A stretch of 64,000 nucleotides of DNA, taken from assembly GCA_964650845.1 (NCBI GenBank), contig CAZYXR010000004.1:1-64000 (forward strand), written 5' to 3'. Below are positions 8,320-15,729 of this stretch, piece by piece. Within the stretch, counting starts at the first letter, position 1. Every line of letters begins with the position of its first letter. A program made the position numbers and the translations under genes. Under the pieces are notes generated by a model. The model had not been told where the DNA came from and made no database searches. It saw nothing but the letters and a program-made list of their open reading frames with translations. This DNA comes from UBA7692 sp964650845. Its GTDB lineage: Bacteria > Bacteroidota > Bacteroidia > Chitinophagales > LD1.

Positions 8320-10235
8320 TTGTAATTAAATATCATATGCTTTTTATAAAACGCTAAATAAGACAGATATTCTAAAGTTGCTTGCGCATTTTTTATACCG
8401 GGACTTGCAATGTTCCAGCAATTTTCAGGCAAGGCAGAAACTTCATCAACGCTTAAAGAATATGGTGTTGAAAGCAATAAATAATCATTACCCGGCCATT
8501 GCCCCTTATCGCCAATGCAAAGACAATTTTCCGCTATCCCTAATTCTTTCGTTCTTTCTGCACATCGATTCAGAATTTTTAGCTTCGAAGCTTTCGTTTT
8601 GTCAATAACGTCCATTGAGTGACTGGACTCTAAGATATTTATGTCCTTTACTTCCATTGAATGAATAATTTGTAATATTAATTTTCTTGTTAATAACCAA
8701 TCTTTTTGATTCTTCACATTGATAGTAATCTGAAAGGGTCTTGGCTCAATACATACTTTTCCCTCATCTGGAAAATACTTCCTCAAGGAGATTTCAATTG
8801 CTTTTAGTGATTCAGAAATCTCAAGCTTAGTATTAGGCAAAGAATTGTCTGATAACATTCCAATATCTGATCCATTATAATATCCTACAACTATATTTTT
8901 CCAATACTTTTTATCTATGGATTTTTGGAATACTTTCCTTACCGACTTACCTCTGCCAGTTATGATTCCAATGACAAACCCCTTTTGTAGAACTTGTAAA
9001 AGTGCTTTATGTATTTCTATAGTAAGTTCCTCCTTAAATCTCTCATCGTGTGCACATAGCGTACCATCATAATCAAAAATTAGAGCGCCAAATTCCGTGG
9101 ACTTTACCCTTAGAAGGAATTTTCTGTATGATTCTAGCCACGTCTCAATTTCCATTTTATCCATTTCCGCCAGTGACCGCACTCCTGTTTTTCTTCGCAA
9201 GGCAAGATTTTCAGCGGTTGTAATTTCACCCCCTTCATTCTTAAACATGCTAGTATATTTTAGATTATACAACTTGCTCCCAAATGCTGGGACACCTGGT
9301 CTACCTGGATCTATGTGCTGAATTTTTCCGAGAGTGTTAACCAAATAGAAAGATTTTACCAATAAGTCTATACTTGATAAAGCACCACGGGTATCTGTCC
9401 GTATAATTAATTTGGGGATTGACGATGGTAGTATTGCAAGTGTTTTAAGTGCAATGGCTTCTTCTTCAGGGGTTATAATTGCGATAATAGCCGATTGCTT
9501 GCTCCGCTTTGCAAACCAATGGTGTCTGCCATGTCCAAAGTTACGGTAATCGCATATAAAAATATCCGCTAGGGCTGCCTCGGCAAATTTGGATTCAAGG
9601 TCAACTGCAACTGGTTGTCCCCAACCCCCATAAAGCGTAATGAAGGTGTCAGTAGGACTTATTTTAGCTATAAATTCTGATAGCATGTTAAAGAATTTCA
9701 CATCTGGCAAAATGGAAAATTTCTTGTCAGTAATTTGATGGTTAAATGCCTTAAAAAGAATTGTAAAAAAGGCTACTAATGAATTTGTAGCCAAAAATCC
9801 ATCCTTCCCAACAGGAATGTCATATTCAAAAGTTCGGCTTATAGAATATTGTTCTGCTAATCTGGCTAAGGGAGAATCCTCTCTCATACAGATATTGGTA
9901 ACACTCCGGGGCTCTTGATCAATTGCTTTTTTAAATCCGAAAAGTATGTCTGTATTTTTGCCACTGGCACTAATGAACAAGAGGTTAATATCCTTAATAA
10001 TAGATTTTGAGTAATTCAGTTCAAGTGGGGTAATGGCTTTTCCCATACTTCCATGAACTTGATGCAATAGCGCTGCATAATAACAGGCACTCAATGATCC
10101 CCCAGAACCAATTGCAAGTAATGGTCTATTTAAGCCGCTTAGAATTGCTTTTTCAAGATTTTCAGTATTTTGTTTGAGAGACCATTCGAAGGTGGCGGGA
10201 ATATTTATAAGTTCTTTTTCAAAAGGTTTGCCCAT
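8316..10235 (-). CDS. SIS-domain plus HAD-domain fusion protein, first gene of island operon
   Basis: The 639-residue protein has two parts. Residues 1 to about 330 are a phosphosugar-binding SIS region, with GSGGSLSA at 43-50, FISASGKNTD near 88-97, and a later segment with ESKFAEAALAD and FGHGRHHW recalling active-site Glu/His of SIS isomerases. Residues from about 383 are a HAD phosphatase with motif I DYDGTL (388-393), motif II IITGRG, a Lys-containing KASKL, and motif IV CIGDKGQWPGND, plus a C2-type cap like sugar-phosphate phosphatases. The fusion suggests isomerisation and dephosphorylation of one phosphosugar intermediate. It leads the operon, and the next gene starts within its stop codon. 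No typical promoter was found upstream. Confidence 0.87.
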   Translation of the reverse strand: MGKPFEKELINIPATFEWSLKQNTENLEKAILSGLNRPLLAIGSGGSLSACYYAALLHQVHGSMGKAITPLELNYSKSIIKDINLLFISASGKNTDILFGFKKAIDQEPRSVTNICMREDSPLARLAEQYSISRTFEYDIPVGKDGFLATNSLVAFFTILFKAFNHQITDKKFSILPDVKFFNMLSEFIAKISPTDTFITLYGGWGQPVAVDLESKFAEAALADIFICDYRNFGHGRHHWFAKRSKQSAIIAIITPEEEAIALKTLAILPSSIPKLIIRTDTRGALSSIDLLVKSFYLVNTLGKIQHIDPGRPGVPAFGSKLYNLKYTSMFKNEGGEITTAENLALRRKTGVRSLAEMDKMEIETWLESYRKFLLRVKSTEFGALIFDYDGTLCAHDERFKEELTIEIHKALLQVLQKGFVIGIITGRGKSVRKVFQKSIDKKYWKNIVVGYYNGSDIGMLSDNSLPNTKLEISESLKAIEISLRKYFPDEGKVCIEPRPFQITINVKNQKDWLLTRKLILQIIHSMEVKDINILESSHSMDVIDKTKASKLKILNRCAERTKELGIAENCLCIGDKGQWPGNDYLLLSTPYSLSVDEVSALPENCWNIASPGIKNAQATLEYLSYLAFYKKHMIFNYK

Positions 10236-10713
10236 CGGTAATCTTATTATTCCTTGATTAAAAAATTGAAAGATAAACGTCCTATAAACAATTAAAGCTT
10301 TTTCTCATCGCAAATAAATTATACAATTTTCCAACAATTGATTGCAATGAAAAGCTTTACAGTTCCTGTGCCACTTAACTTGATTTTAGTTTTCTGCTAG
10401 ATTGGTCAAATCTATTATATAATATATATTTCTGTATTTAAAAATCTATATTTCAACAGATAGTATTATACATTTCACGACATATTTTAAGATTATGGTA
10501 GTACATCAAATACATTACAGGCGGGCTAATTATCGCAGGTTTCTTATAAATGTTTGATTTTTAAATGACCCATTCCTTCTTCGCCGCCCCCCCCCTAGCA
10601 TACCAATTCTCCCTTCCACAATTAATGCGATGAGGTGAACTTTAGAGCACGGGGTACTTGTGAAACTACTTTTACTACATTATTTTGCTTGTGCATCGCT
10701 TGTGCAAATAAAA
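10236..10713. other. Intergenic, AT-rich; likely right boundary of accessory island
   Basis: No convincing gene lies here. It contains AT-rich DNA upstream of the SIS-HAD gene, where the leftward operon promoter must be; no clear TTG...TAnnTTTG pair could be fixed. A nine-C homopolymer lies at 10587-10595. Composition changes from very AT-rich to core-like across it, so the island edge is probably here, but I saw no direct or inverted repeat marking an attachment site. Confidence 0.5.
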
Positions 10714-10744
10714 AAGCAGTTAGGTTTTTTACTCCTAACTGCTT
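10714..10744 (-). terminator. Rho-independent terminator after the tRNA genes
   Basis: An 11-bp perfect stem (AAGCAGTTAGG pairing with CCTAACTGCTT) with a 9-base loop is followed on the minus strand by TTTTTATTT. It lies just 3' of tRNA-Pro and ends the leftward tRNA transcript. Confidence 0.85.
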
Positions 10745-10755
10745 GATTCTTAGTG

Positions 10756-10830
10756 TCGGGGTGGCAAGATTCGAACCTGCGACCCCCTGCTCCCAAAGCA
10801 GGTGCGCTAACCGGGCTGCGCTACACCCCG
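10756..10830 (-). tRNA. tRNA-Pro(UGG)
   Basis: Read leftward, the acceptor arm starts CGGGGTG and pairs with CACCCCG plus discriminator A. The D arm, anticodon arm (loop CTTTGGGAG, anticodon TGG) and TTCGAAT T-loop are all present. CCA is not encoded. Likely cotranscribed with tRNA-Ser 49 bases upstream. Confidence 0.95.
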
Positions 10831-10879
10831 AACTTTCAAATTTGTTTTAAAAGGATTTGAAACCTTTCCGCTTTCGCAG

Positions 10880-10967
10880 CGGTGAGAGAGGGATTCGAAC
10901 CCTCGGTACCCTTTTGAGGTACGACAGTTTAGCAAACTGTTGGTTTCGGCCACTCACCCATCTCACC
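10880..10967 (-). tRNA. tRNA-Ser(GCU)
   Basis: The 88-base cloverleaf has acceptor GGTGAGA/TCTCACC, anticodon stem ACAGT/ACTGT with anticodon GCT, a long variable arm (TACC...GGTA) and TTCGAATC T-loop. The long variable arm confirms a class II serine tRNA. Discriminator is G and CCA is not encoded. Confidence 0.95.
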
Positions 10968-11114
10968 GAATATATTTCGTTTTAAAGAACTTTATGTGCC
11001 CAACACTTCGTTTTGAAGATTTTTTGGGGAGCGCAAAAATATAAAAACTGCCTACCTTGCAAAGTGTTTGCTATAATTTATTTAACCGCTGCCAATTATT
11101 CTTTCAAAATATAA

Positions 11115-11146
11115 AAAGCCGATCGCCAGTTTTGGCAATCGGCTTT
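11115..11146 (-). terminator. Terminator downstream of ssb
   Basis: Inverted repeat AAAGCCGAT/ATCGGCTTT (stem extended by GCC/GGC with a mismatch) followed on the minus strand by TTTTTATATTTT, 25 bases after the ssb stop. Confidence 0.75.
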
Positions 11147-11170
11147 ATGGCAAAAAGGGCTATCGGCAAT

Positions 11171-11512
11171 TCAACTTTTGCTGCCTATCAGTAAAAACTC
11201 GTTGGCAAGAATCTCGGTTACGTAGCGTTTTATTCCATCCTTATCGGTGTAGTTGCGGTGAGTAAGTTTTCCTTCAATGGCCACTTCGCTACCTTTTTGT
11301 AAATACTTTTCGGCAATGTCGGCAAGTTTGCCCCAGGCCACTACGTTGTGCCAATAGGTTTCTTGCACCTTTTCGCCCTTGTCGNNNNNNNNNNGAGTTT
11401 CGTTGGTGGCAACACTGAACTTGGCTACTTTTTTATCGGTAGCAATAGTTTTTACCTCGGGTGATGCACCCAAATTGCCCATTAGGCGAACGCTGTTTTT
11501 TAAATTGCTCAT
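11171..11512 (-). CDS. ssb: Single-stranded DNA-binding protein (SSB), interrupted by a short N run
   Basis: SSB coats single-stranded DNA during replication, recombination and repair. The protein is a single OB fold: LKNSVRLMGNLGASPEVK at the start, then SVATNET, YWHNVVAWGKLADIAEKYLQKGS, and YTDKDGIKRYVTEI. At about 113 residues it is the short Bacteroidota form and lacks the acidic C-terminal tip typical of E. coli SSB (it ends LLIGSKS), so it may be a secondary SSB. Ten N bases at 11385-11394 fall in the variable loop after NET and keep the frame open. It has its own terminator downstream. Confidence 0.93.
   Translation of the reverse strand: MSNLKNSVRLMGNLGASPEVKTIATDKKVAKFSVATNETXXXXDKGEKVQETYWHNVVAWGKLADIAEKYLQKGSEVAIEGKLTHRNYTDKDGIKRYVTEILANEFLLIGSKS
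11385..11394. other. Assembly gap (10 N) inside ssb
   Basis: Ten undetermined bases. The flanking SSB sequence stays in frame; family spacing at this loop is compatible with about 7 or 10 missing bases. Confidence 0.95.
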
Positions 11513-11712
11513 AACATTTTGTTTTGTGTTCCGGCTTAGAGGAACGGTTTAAAAATTTGATGATGCAAAGGTGTGAAGGGCAAAAAGTATTAGTCGGATG
11601 ATAAGCGTTTATAGTCGTTTTGTTTCCGCTTGTAGTCGTTTACAAATGGATTTTGTTATCTTTAATTTGCAAATTCTAAGGAAGTTGGCTTTTACTTCAA
11701 AAAACACTCAAA

Positions 11713-12405
11713 ATGAACATCAGCCACATAAGCAAAACCAAAATTTCTGAAGGGGAAGTGGTGAAAGTACAAGAAATTAGAGCAGGTATTTTCAATCTTA
11801 TCAAGTCTAATTTTCCCGATTTTGACAAGGATTGTATTATCTCGTTTTCTGAGTTAAATCAATACAGGCGGTTGTATTTATCTTCATTAATTGCTCAAGA
11901 CAACGAAGAGGTAGCTGCCATAGGCAATGATGTAATGGATACCGAAAAAAACACTTCTGTTTTTTCCGAAAACATTCAAGATACGATTGATGCGAAGCTA
12001 ACTTTTGGAGAAAAGGTTGCCGATAAAGTGGCAGACTTTGGCGGAAGTTGGGCTTTCATTATCACATTTTTCTTGTTCATTATTGTGTGGATGGCTGTGA
12101 ATGTTTGGCTCTTGGCGGCAAAATCATTTGACCCGTACCCGTTTATTCTGCTCAATCTTATTCTTTCTTGCTTGGCAGCAATTCAGGCACCCATTATTAT
12201 GATGAGCCAAAACAGACAAGAGCAAAAGGATAGATTGCGAAGCGAACACGATTACAAAATCAATTTAAAAGCAGAAATTGAAATCAAATTTTTGAACAAA
12301 AAGATTGATCATTTACTTGTGCAGCAAAACAAAAAGTTATTGGAAATGCAGGATGTTCAAATTGACTATTTAGAAGACCTGTTGAAAAAAATGAAGGACA
12401 AGTAA
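11713..12405 (+). CDS. DUF1003 family membrane protein
   Basis: This 230-residue inner-membrane protein matches the DUF1003 family. Residues about 95-110 hold the family start (EKVADKVADFGGSWAF). Two membrane helices follow at about 113-133 and 141-165, then the conserved QAPIIMMSQNRQEQKDR segment and a long C-terminal coiled coil (about 185-230). The N-terminal 90 residues are soluble. Family function is unknown. It is followed by a second small membrane protein in the same direction. A TTATCTTTA near 11650 resembles a -7 element but lacks the final G. Confidence 0.85.
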   Translation: MNISHISKTKISEGEVVKVQEIRAGIFNLIKSNFPDFDKDCIISFSELNQYRRLYLSSLIAQDNEEVAAIGNDVMDTEKNTSVFSENIQDTIDAKLTFGEKVADKVADFGGSWAFIITFFLFIIVWMAVNVWLLAAKSFDPYPFILLNLILSCLAAIQAPIIMMSQNRQEQKDRLRSEHDYKINLKAEIEIKFLNKKIDHLLVQQNKKLLEMQDVQIDYLEDLLKKMKDK

Positions 12406-12482
12406 GAGCAAAAAAACAATGCTTGCAAAAAACTCAATGCCATAAAAATCTGATACACTTAACCGATAAACACGATACCCTA

Positions 12483-13064
12483 ATGAATAAATTAATAGCA
12501 ATCTTAGCCAACAGCCAATCGCAATACATTCATATTGCGCGAGTATCTATTTTTATTGTAATGCTTTGGATAGGTGGATTAAAGGTTTTTCAATATGAAG
12601 CAGATGGTATAGTTCCTTTTGTTGCCAATAGCCCCTTAATGTCATTTTTTTATACAAAACAAACACCCGAATACAAGGAGTATAAAAACCCCGAAGGAAA
12701 AACAGTGCAACAAAATATCGATTGGCACAAAGCGAATGGCACCTATATTTTTGCTTATGGATTGGGCGCGGTAATAGTATTAATTGGGTTGCTCACCTTT
12801 GCCGGAATTTGGTTGCCAAAAGTTGGGTTGGTTGGCGGGTTGCTCACCTTCGGCATGTCGTTGGTTACCTTATCGTTTTTGATTACTACACCCGAAGTAT
12901 ATGTGCCAAACTTGGGTGGCGATTTTCCAACACCGGAGTATGGATTTCCATACCTCTCGGGCGCGGGGCGATTGGTGCTGAAGGATGTAATAATGTTGGC
13001 AGCAGGGTTGATTTGCGCCTCCGATTGTGCTCAAAGAATTTTAAATTCAAAAAATAAAGGTTGA
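12483..13064 (+). CDS. DUF417 (YkgB-like) membrane protein
   Basis: This protein of 193 residues has four hydrophobic segments and the DUF417/YkgB signature: SIFIVMLWIGGLKVFQYEADGIVPFVANSP, then the central GLLTFAGIWLPKVGLVGGLLTFGMSLVTLSFL, and the C-terminal GAGRLVLKDVIML. YkgB-type proteins are inner-membrane proteins, linked in E. coli to chlorine stress regulons; the biochemical role is unknown. I chose ATG 12483, 20 codons after an upstream in-frame ATG at 12423, because it starts directly before the first hydrophobic stretch. It is 77 bases after the DUF1003 gene and may share its transcript. Confidence 0.85.
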   Translation: MNKLIAILANSQSQYIHIARVSIFIVMLWIGGLKVFQYEADGIVPFVANSPLMSFFYTKQTPEYKEYKNPEGKTVQQNIDWHKANGTYIFAYGLGAVIVLIGLLTFAGIWLPKVGLVGGLLTFGMSLVTLSFLITTPEVYVPNLGGDFPTPEYGFPYLSGAGRLVLKDVIMLAAGLICASDCAQRILNSKNKG

Positions 13065-13108
13065 TAGTGCGCGCCCAATTGAAATGACAGGGAGCAGAAA
13101 AAGTACCT

Positions 13109-13116
13109 TATATTCG
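13109..13116 (+). promoter_or_regulatory. -7 promoter element TATATTCG
   Basis: TATATTCG fits the TAnnTTTG/TTCG -7 pattern of Bacteroidota sigma factors and lies 35 bases before the zinc-finger gene at 13152. No strong -33 TTG is evident. Confidence 0.4.
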
Positions 13117-13151
13117 TGAGTAAGCCTACCTAAACACAAAGCCCGATAACA

Positions 13152-13523
13152 ATGACAGAAACTAAAACATGCCTTGCCTGCGGGGCGGTAGTAAAAGGTC
13201 GAGCCGACAAAAAATTTTGCGATGACCAGTGTCGCAACGCATACAACAATTCGTTGAATAGCGATAACAACAACTATGTACGCAACGTAAACAACATTCT
13301 ACGTAAAAATCGCAGGATATTGGAAGAACTAAATGTAGATGGAAAAACCAAAGTGCCGAAAGCTAAACTGCTACAAAAGGGCTTCAACTTCGATTTTTTC
13401 ACCAACGTGCTACACACCAAAGCCGGGAAAATTTACCACTTCTGCTACGAGCATGGTTACCTGCCCATAGAAAACGATTGGCTGATGCTGGTAATTAGAA
13501 ATGACGAAAGGCAAGCAACATAA
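13152..13523 (+). CDS. Small zinc-ribbon hypothetical protein
   Basis: The 123-residue protein begins with a clear zinc ribbon (CLACG at residues 7-11 and CDDQC near 23-27, a C-x2-C/C-x3-C arrangement), followed by an Asn-rich helix (NSLNSDNNNYVRNVNNILRKNRR) and a conserved C-terminal domain (GFNFDFFTNVLHTKAGKIYHFCYEHGYL). Similar conserved hypotheticals occur across Bacteroidota. The ribbon suggests nucleic acid or protein binding; no function is known to me. It stands alone with its own -7 element. Confidence 0.8.
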   Translation: MTETKTCLACGAVVKGRADKKFCDDQCRNAYNNSLNSDNNNYVRNVNNILRKNRRILEELNVDGKTKVPKAKLLQKGFNFDFFTNVLHTKAGKIYHFCYEHGYLPIENDWLMLVIRNDERQAT

Positions 13524-13608
13524 CGCTAAAGACCAACTCAGCAACAAAGCAATATTGTAAATGCAATTATTGCAGACTAAATATTGGTATTTGCTTGCTT
13601 TTACCCAT

Positions 13609-13616
13609 TACTTTCG
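13609..13616 (+). promoter_or_regulatory. -7 promoter element TACTTTCG before trmB
   Basis: TACTTTCG ends 6 bases before the trmB ATG at 13623, with TTG at 13584-13586 as possible -33. The transcript would start at or next to the start codon, implying a very short leader. Confidence 0.5.
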
Positions 13617-13622
13617 CGCCCC

Positions 13623-14312
13623 ATGAGCGGCAGAAAAGCAAAACGCAAAAAAATTGCAGAGGTAAATACTTTCCCTAACGTGTTTCAATGTTTCGAGTTT
13701 AAAAAACCAATTCTTCAAAACAACCAAAATGAAGAAGTAAGCTACAAAGGCAAATGGTGCAACGGGTTTTTCGGAAACAATAATGCATTGGTGTTAGAGT
13801 TGGCTTGCGGCAAGGGCGACTACACCATTGCATTGGCAAAAAAATACCCCACTCAAAATTTTGTTGGTGTAGATATTAAAGGACCGCGCATACACCATGG
13901 CGCAAAACGCGCTTTAGAAGACGGCATCAACAATGTTGCTTTTGCGAGGCTCAAAATCGAAAACATACTCCATTTTTTTGGAGCAAACGAAGTAACCCAA
14001 ATATGGATAACCTTCCCCGACCCGTTTCCAAAAGACAGCCACGAAAAACACCGGCTTACTTATAAAACCTTTTTAGAAAAATACAAGCAATTGCTACAAC
14101 CATCGGGGTTTATACATTTAAAAACCGATGACCTTGACCTTGCGCGTTTTTCAAAACAATCGGTTGAAGAGTTTGGCTGTAAGATTTTGTATTACAAAGA
14201 AAATATCTACGCTACCGATTTGGATTTTGAAGACTTAAACATTCAAACCTTTTACGAAAAGCAACACCTTGCAAAAGGCAGAACCATAAACTATTTAAGG
14301 TTTGGGTTTTAG
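13623..14312 (+). CDS. trmB: tRNA (guanine-N7-)-methyltransferase TrmB
   Basis: TrmB methylates G46 of tRNA to m7G using S-adenosylmethionine. The 229-residue protein shows the SAM motif LELACGKGDYTIALA, the acidic end of the second strand (FVGVDIKG) and the TrmB-specific WITFPDPFPK..HEKHRL, with catalytic Asp in the FPDP region. The C-terminus has HLKTDD and FYEKQHLAKGRTINYL, the latter also family-typical. I chose ATG 13623 (MSGRKAKRKK), as upstream extension would cross the promoter element. It starts a run of RNA-modification genes (DUF3822-rsmD-rluF follow). Confidence 0.95.
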   Translation: MSGRKAKRKKIAEVNTFPNVFQCFEFKKPILQNNQNEEVSYKGKWCNGFFGNNNALVLELACGKGDYTIALAKKYPTQNFVGVDIKGPRIHHGAKRALEDGINNVAFARLKIENILHFFGANEVTQIWITFPDPFPKDSHEKHRLTYKTFLEKYKQLLQPSGFIHLKTDDLDLARFSKQSVEEFGCKILYYKENIYATDLDFEDLNIQTFYEKQHLAKGRTINYLRFGF

Positions 14313-14346
14313 TATTACCATAAAAATGTTTCGCGAACAAATTTGT

Positions 14347-14354
14347 TAGGTTTG
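14347..14354 (+). promoter_or_regulatory. -7 promoter element TAGGTTTG
   Basis: TAGGTTTG is an exact TAnnTTTG match, 16 bases before the ATG at 14371. It probably drives DUF3822-rsmD-rluF and argues for the ATG start over GTG at 14359. Confidence 0.5.
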
Positions 14355-14370
14355 CGCAGTGATAGCTGTA

Positions 14371-15171
14371 ATGCCTTCGTTTCATAAAGTAGTAACCGGT
14401 GCTTTGCCGCAAGGCACAGACCCTGCCGACCTTGCCTTGCATATTGAAATTACAGGCCACCACATTCATGTGGCGTTTGAGCTTATTGCTTTCAAGCAAT
14501 TTTTGTTGCTGGTAGAATTCAATTTTTCTAAACATTTACAAGACGCGCAAAAGCCAAGTGCTTTAGAAAACCTTTTGCAAACTCAGGATGTTTTGAAAGG
14601 GAATTTTGCAAGCGTTACGATTGCTACCGATGCTTTTCCCGATTTGATGCCAAAGGGTTTTGAAACCTACACAGGAAACACGCAAAACATCAAAAAGCTA
14701 AGCGCAAATATTTTTTCGGTAAGCCAAACAACCTTGTTACACGAAACCCTGATGCAGCATTTTCCCAACGCTGAAATTACAGATGTACACTCCGTTTTTC
14801 TGCAACAAGTATTGCACCTTCCGGCAGGTATTTACACGTTGGTAACCAGCGAAAGTTTAACGATTGCAGCCATTGAATTGCCCGGCAAATTGCAACTCTT
14901 TAATCGCTTCGAATATCAAACTGCCGAAGACTTTCTTTACTATTTGCTGTTAGTATGCGATGAGTTGAAAACCGACCGCGAAAAAGTGCCATTGGTGCTT
15001 TGCGGCAAAATCACTCAGCAATCGAAAATTTACGATGTGTGCTATCGCTATTTCAGCAATATTATTTTTTTAAAACCCGACACCGGCAGGCATTATTCCA
15101 AAGCATTAGCCGAGGTTCCTGCGCATATTCATTTTACTGTGTATTCATTAGCTAATTTTAAAGGCGGATAA
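14371..15171 (+). CDS. DUF3822 family protein
   Basis: This protein of 266 residues matches the Bacteroidota DUF3822 family by content and by its location directly before rsmD (3-base gap). The N-terminal half contains HIHVAFELIAF and VLKGNFASVTIAT. The C-terminal half contains LYYLLLVCDELKTDREKVPLVLCGKI, with an actin/ASKHA-like strand pattern. No catalytic motif is apparent and the function is unknown. The fixed association with RsmD hints at a ribosome or cell-cycle link, but this is only inference. A GTG at 14359 could add four residues. Confidence 0.8.
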   Translation: MPSFHKVVTGALPQGTDPADLALHIEITGHHIHVAFELIAFKQFLLLVEFNFSKHLQDAQKPSALENLLQTQDVLKGNFASVTIATDAFPDLMPKGFETYTGNTQNIKKLSANIFSVSQTTLLHETLMQHFPNAEITDVHSVFLQQVLHLPAGIYTLVTSESLTIAAIELPGKLQLFNRFEYQTAEDFLYYLLLVCDELKTDREKVPLVLCGKITQQSKIYDVCYRYFSNIIFLKPDTGRHYSKALAEVPAHIHFTVYSLANFKGG

Positions 15172-15174
15172 ACC

Positions 15175-15729
15175 ATGCGCATCATCAGCGGAAAACATAA
15201 AGGTTACAGGCTCAATCAGCCACATTTTGAACCCACACGCCCAACTACCGATTTTGCCAAAGAGGCCTTGTTTAATGTTATCAATAACTATTTCAATTTC
15301 GACAACATAAAAGTACTCGACCTTTTTGCCGGCACCGGAGCCATAAGTTACGAGTTTGCTTCGCGAGGTTGCGAAGACCTTACCAGCGTAGAGCTGCACA
15401 AAAAATGCGTGGACTTCATCAAAAAAACTTCTGTGCATTTAAAGTTCGAAGGGCATAAAATTTTGCAGATGGATGTGTTTTCGTTCATCGAAACTTCGCG
15501 CCAAAAATTTGATGTGATTTTTGCGGGTCCGCCTTATCCACTGCCCAATCTTGCCACCTTGCCCGATGTGGTTTTTGAGCATCAACTGGTAGAAGGCGAA
15601 GGTTGGTTTATTTTAGAGCACAATCCCAAATATGGTTTTGAAGACCATCCTCATTTTTGGAAAAAAAGACAATACGGCACTACCATTTTTTCCATTTTCG
15701 TGAATGACCCGAAGAACTATGAGGAGTAA
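15175..15729 (+). CDS. rsmD: 16S rRNA (guanine966-N2)-methyltransferase RsmD
   Basis: RsmD methylates G966 of 16S rRNA. Visible features are MRIISGKHKG at the start, TRPTTDFAKEALFNVI, SAM motif I VLDLFAGTGAISYEFASRG, and SVELHKKCVDFIKKT. The catalytic (N/D)PPY motif reads AGPPYP, with Gly at residue 118 (codon GGT, 15526-15528) where Asp or Asn is expected. This may reduce activity or be a sequence error. Length (184 residues) is normal. The gene overlaps the next one (rluF) by 11 bases, so the two are translationally coupled. Confidence 0.92.
   Translation: MRIISGKHKGYRLNQPHFEPTRPTTDFAKEALFNVINNYFNFDNIKVLDLFAGTGAISYEFASRGCEDLTSVELHKKCVDFIKKTSVHLKFEGHKILQMDVFSFIETSRQKFDVIFAGPPYPLPNLATLPDVVFEHQLVEGEGWFILEHNPKYGFEDHPHFWKKRQYGTTIFSIFVNDPKNYEE

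Noticed and set aside
10635..10850. Rightward frame of 71 codons over tRNA-Pro
   Set aside because: It is antisense to the tRNA and terminator, and the product has no family resemblance.
10756..10967. tRNA genes as integration target of the left island
   Set aside because: No repeated tRNA end is visible and large serine recombinases rarely use tRNA genes.
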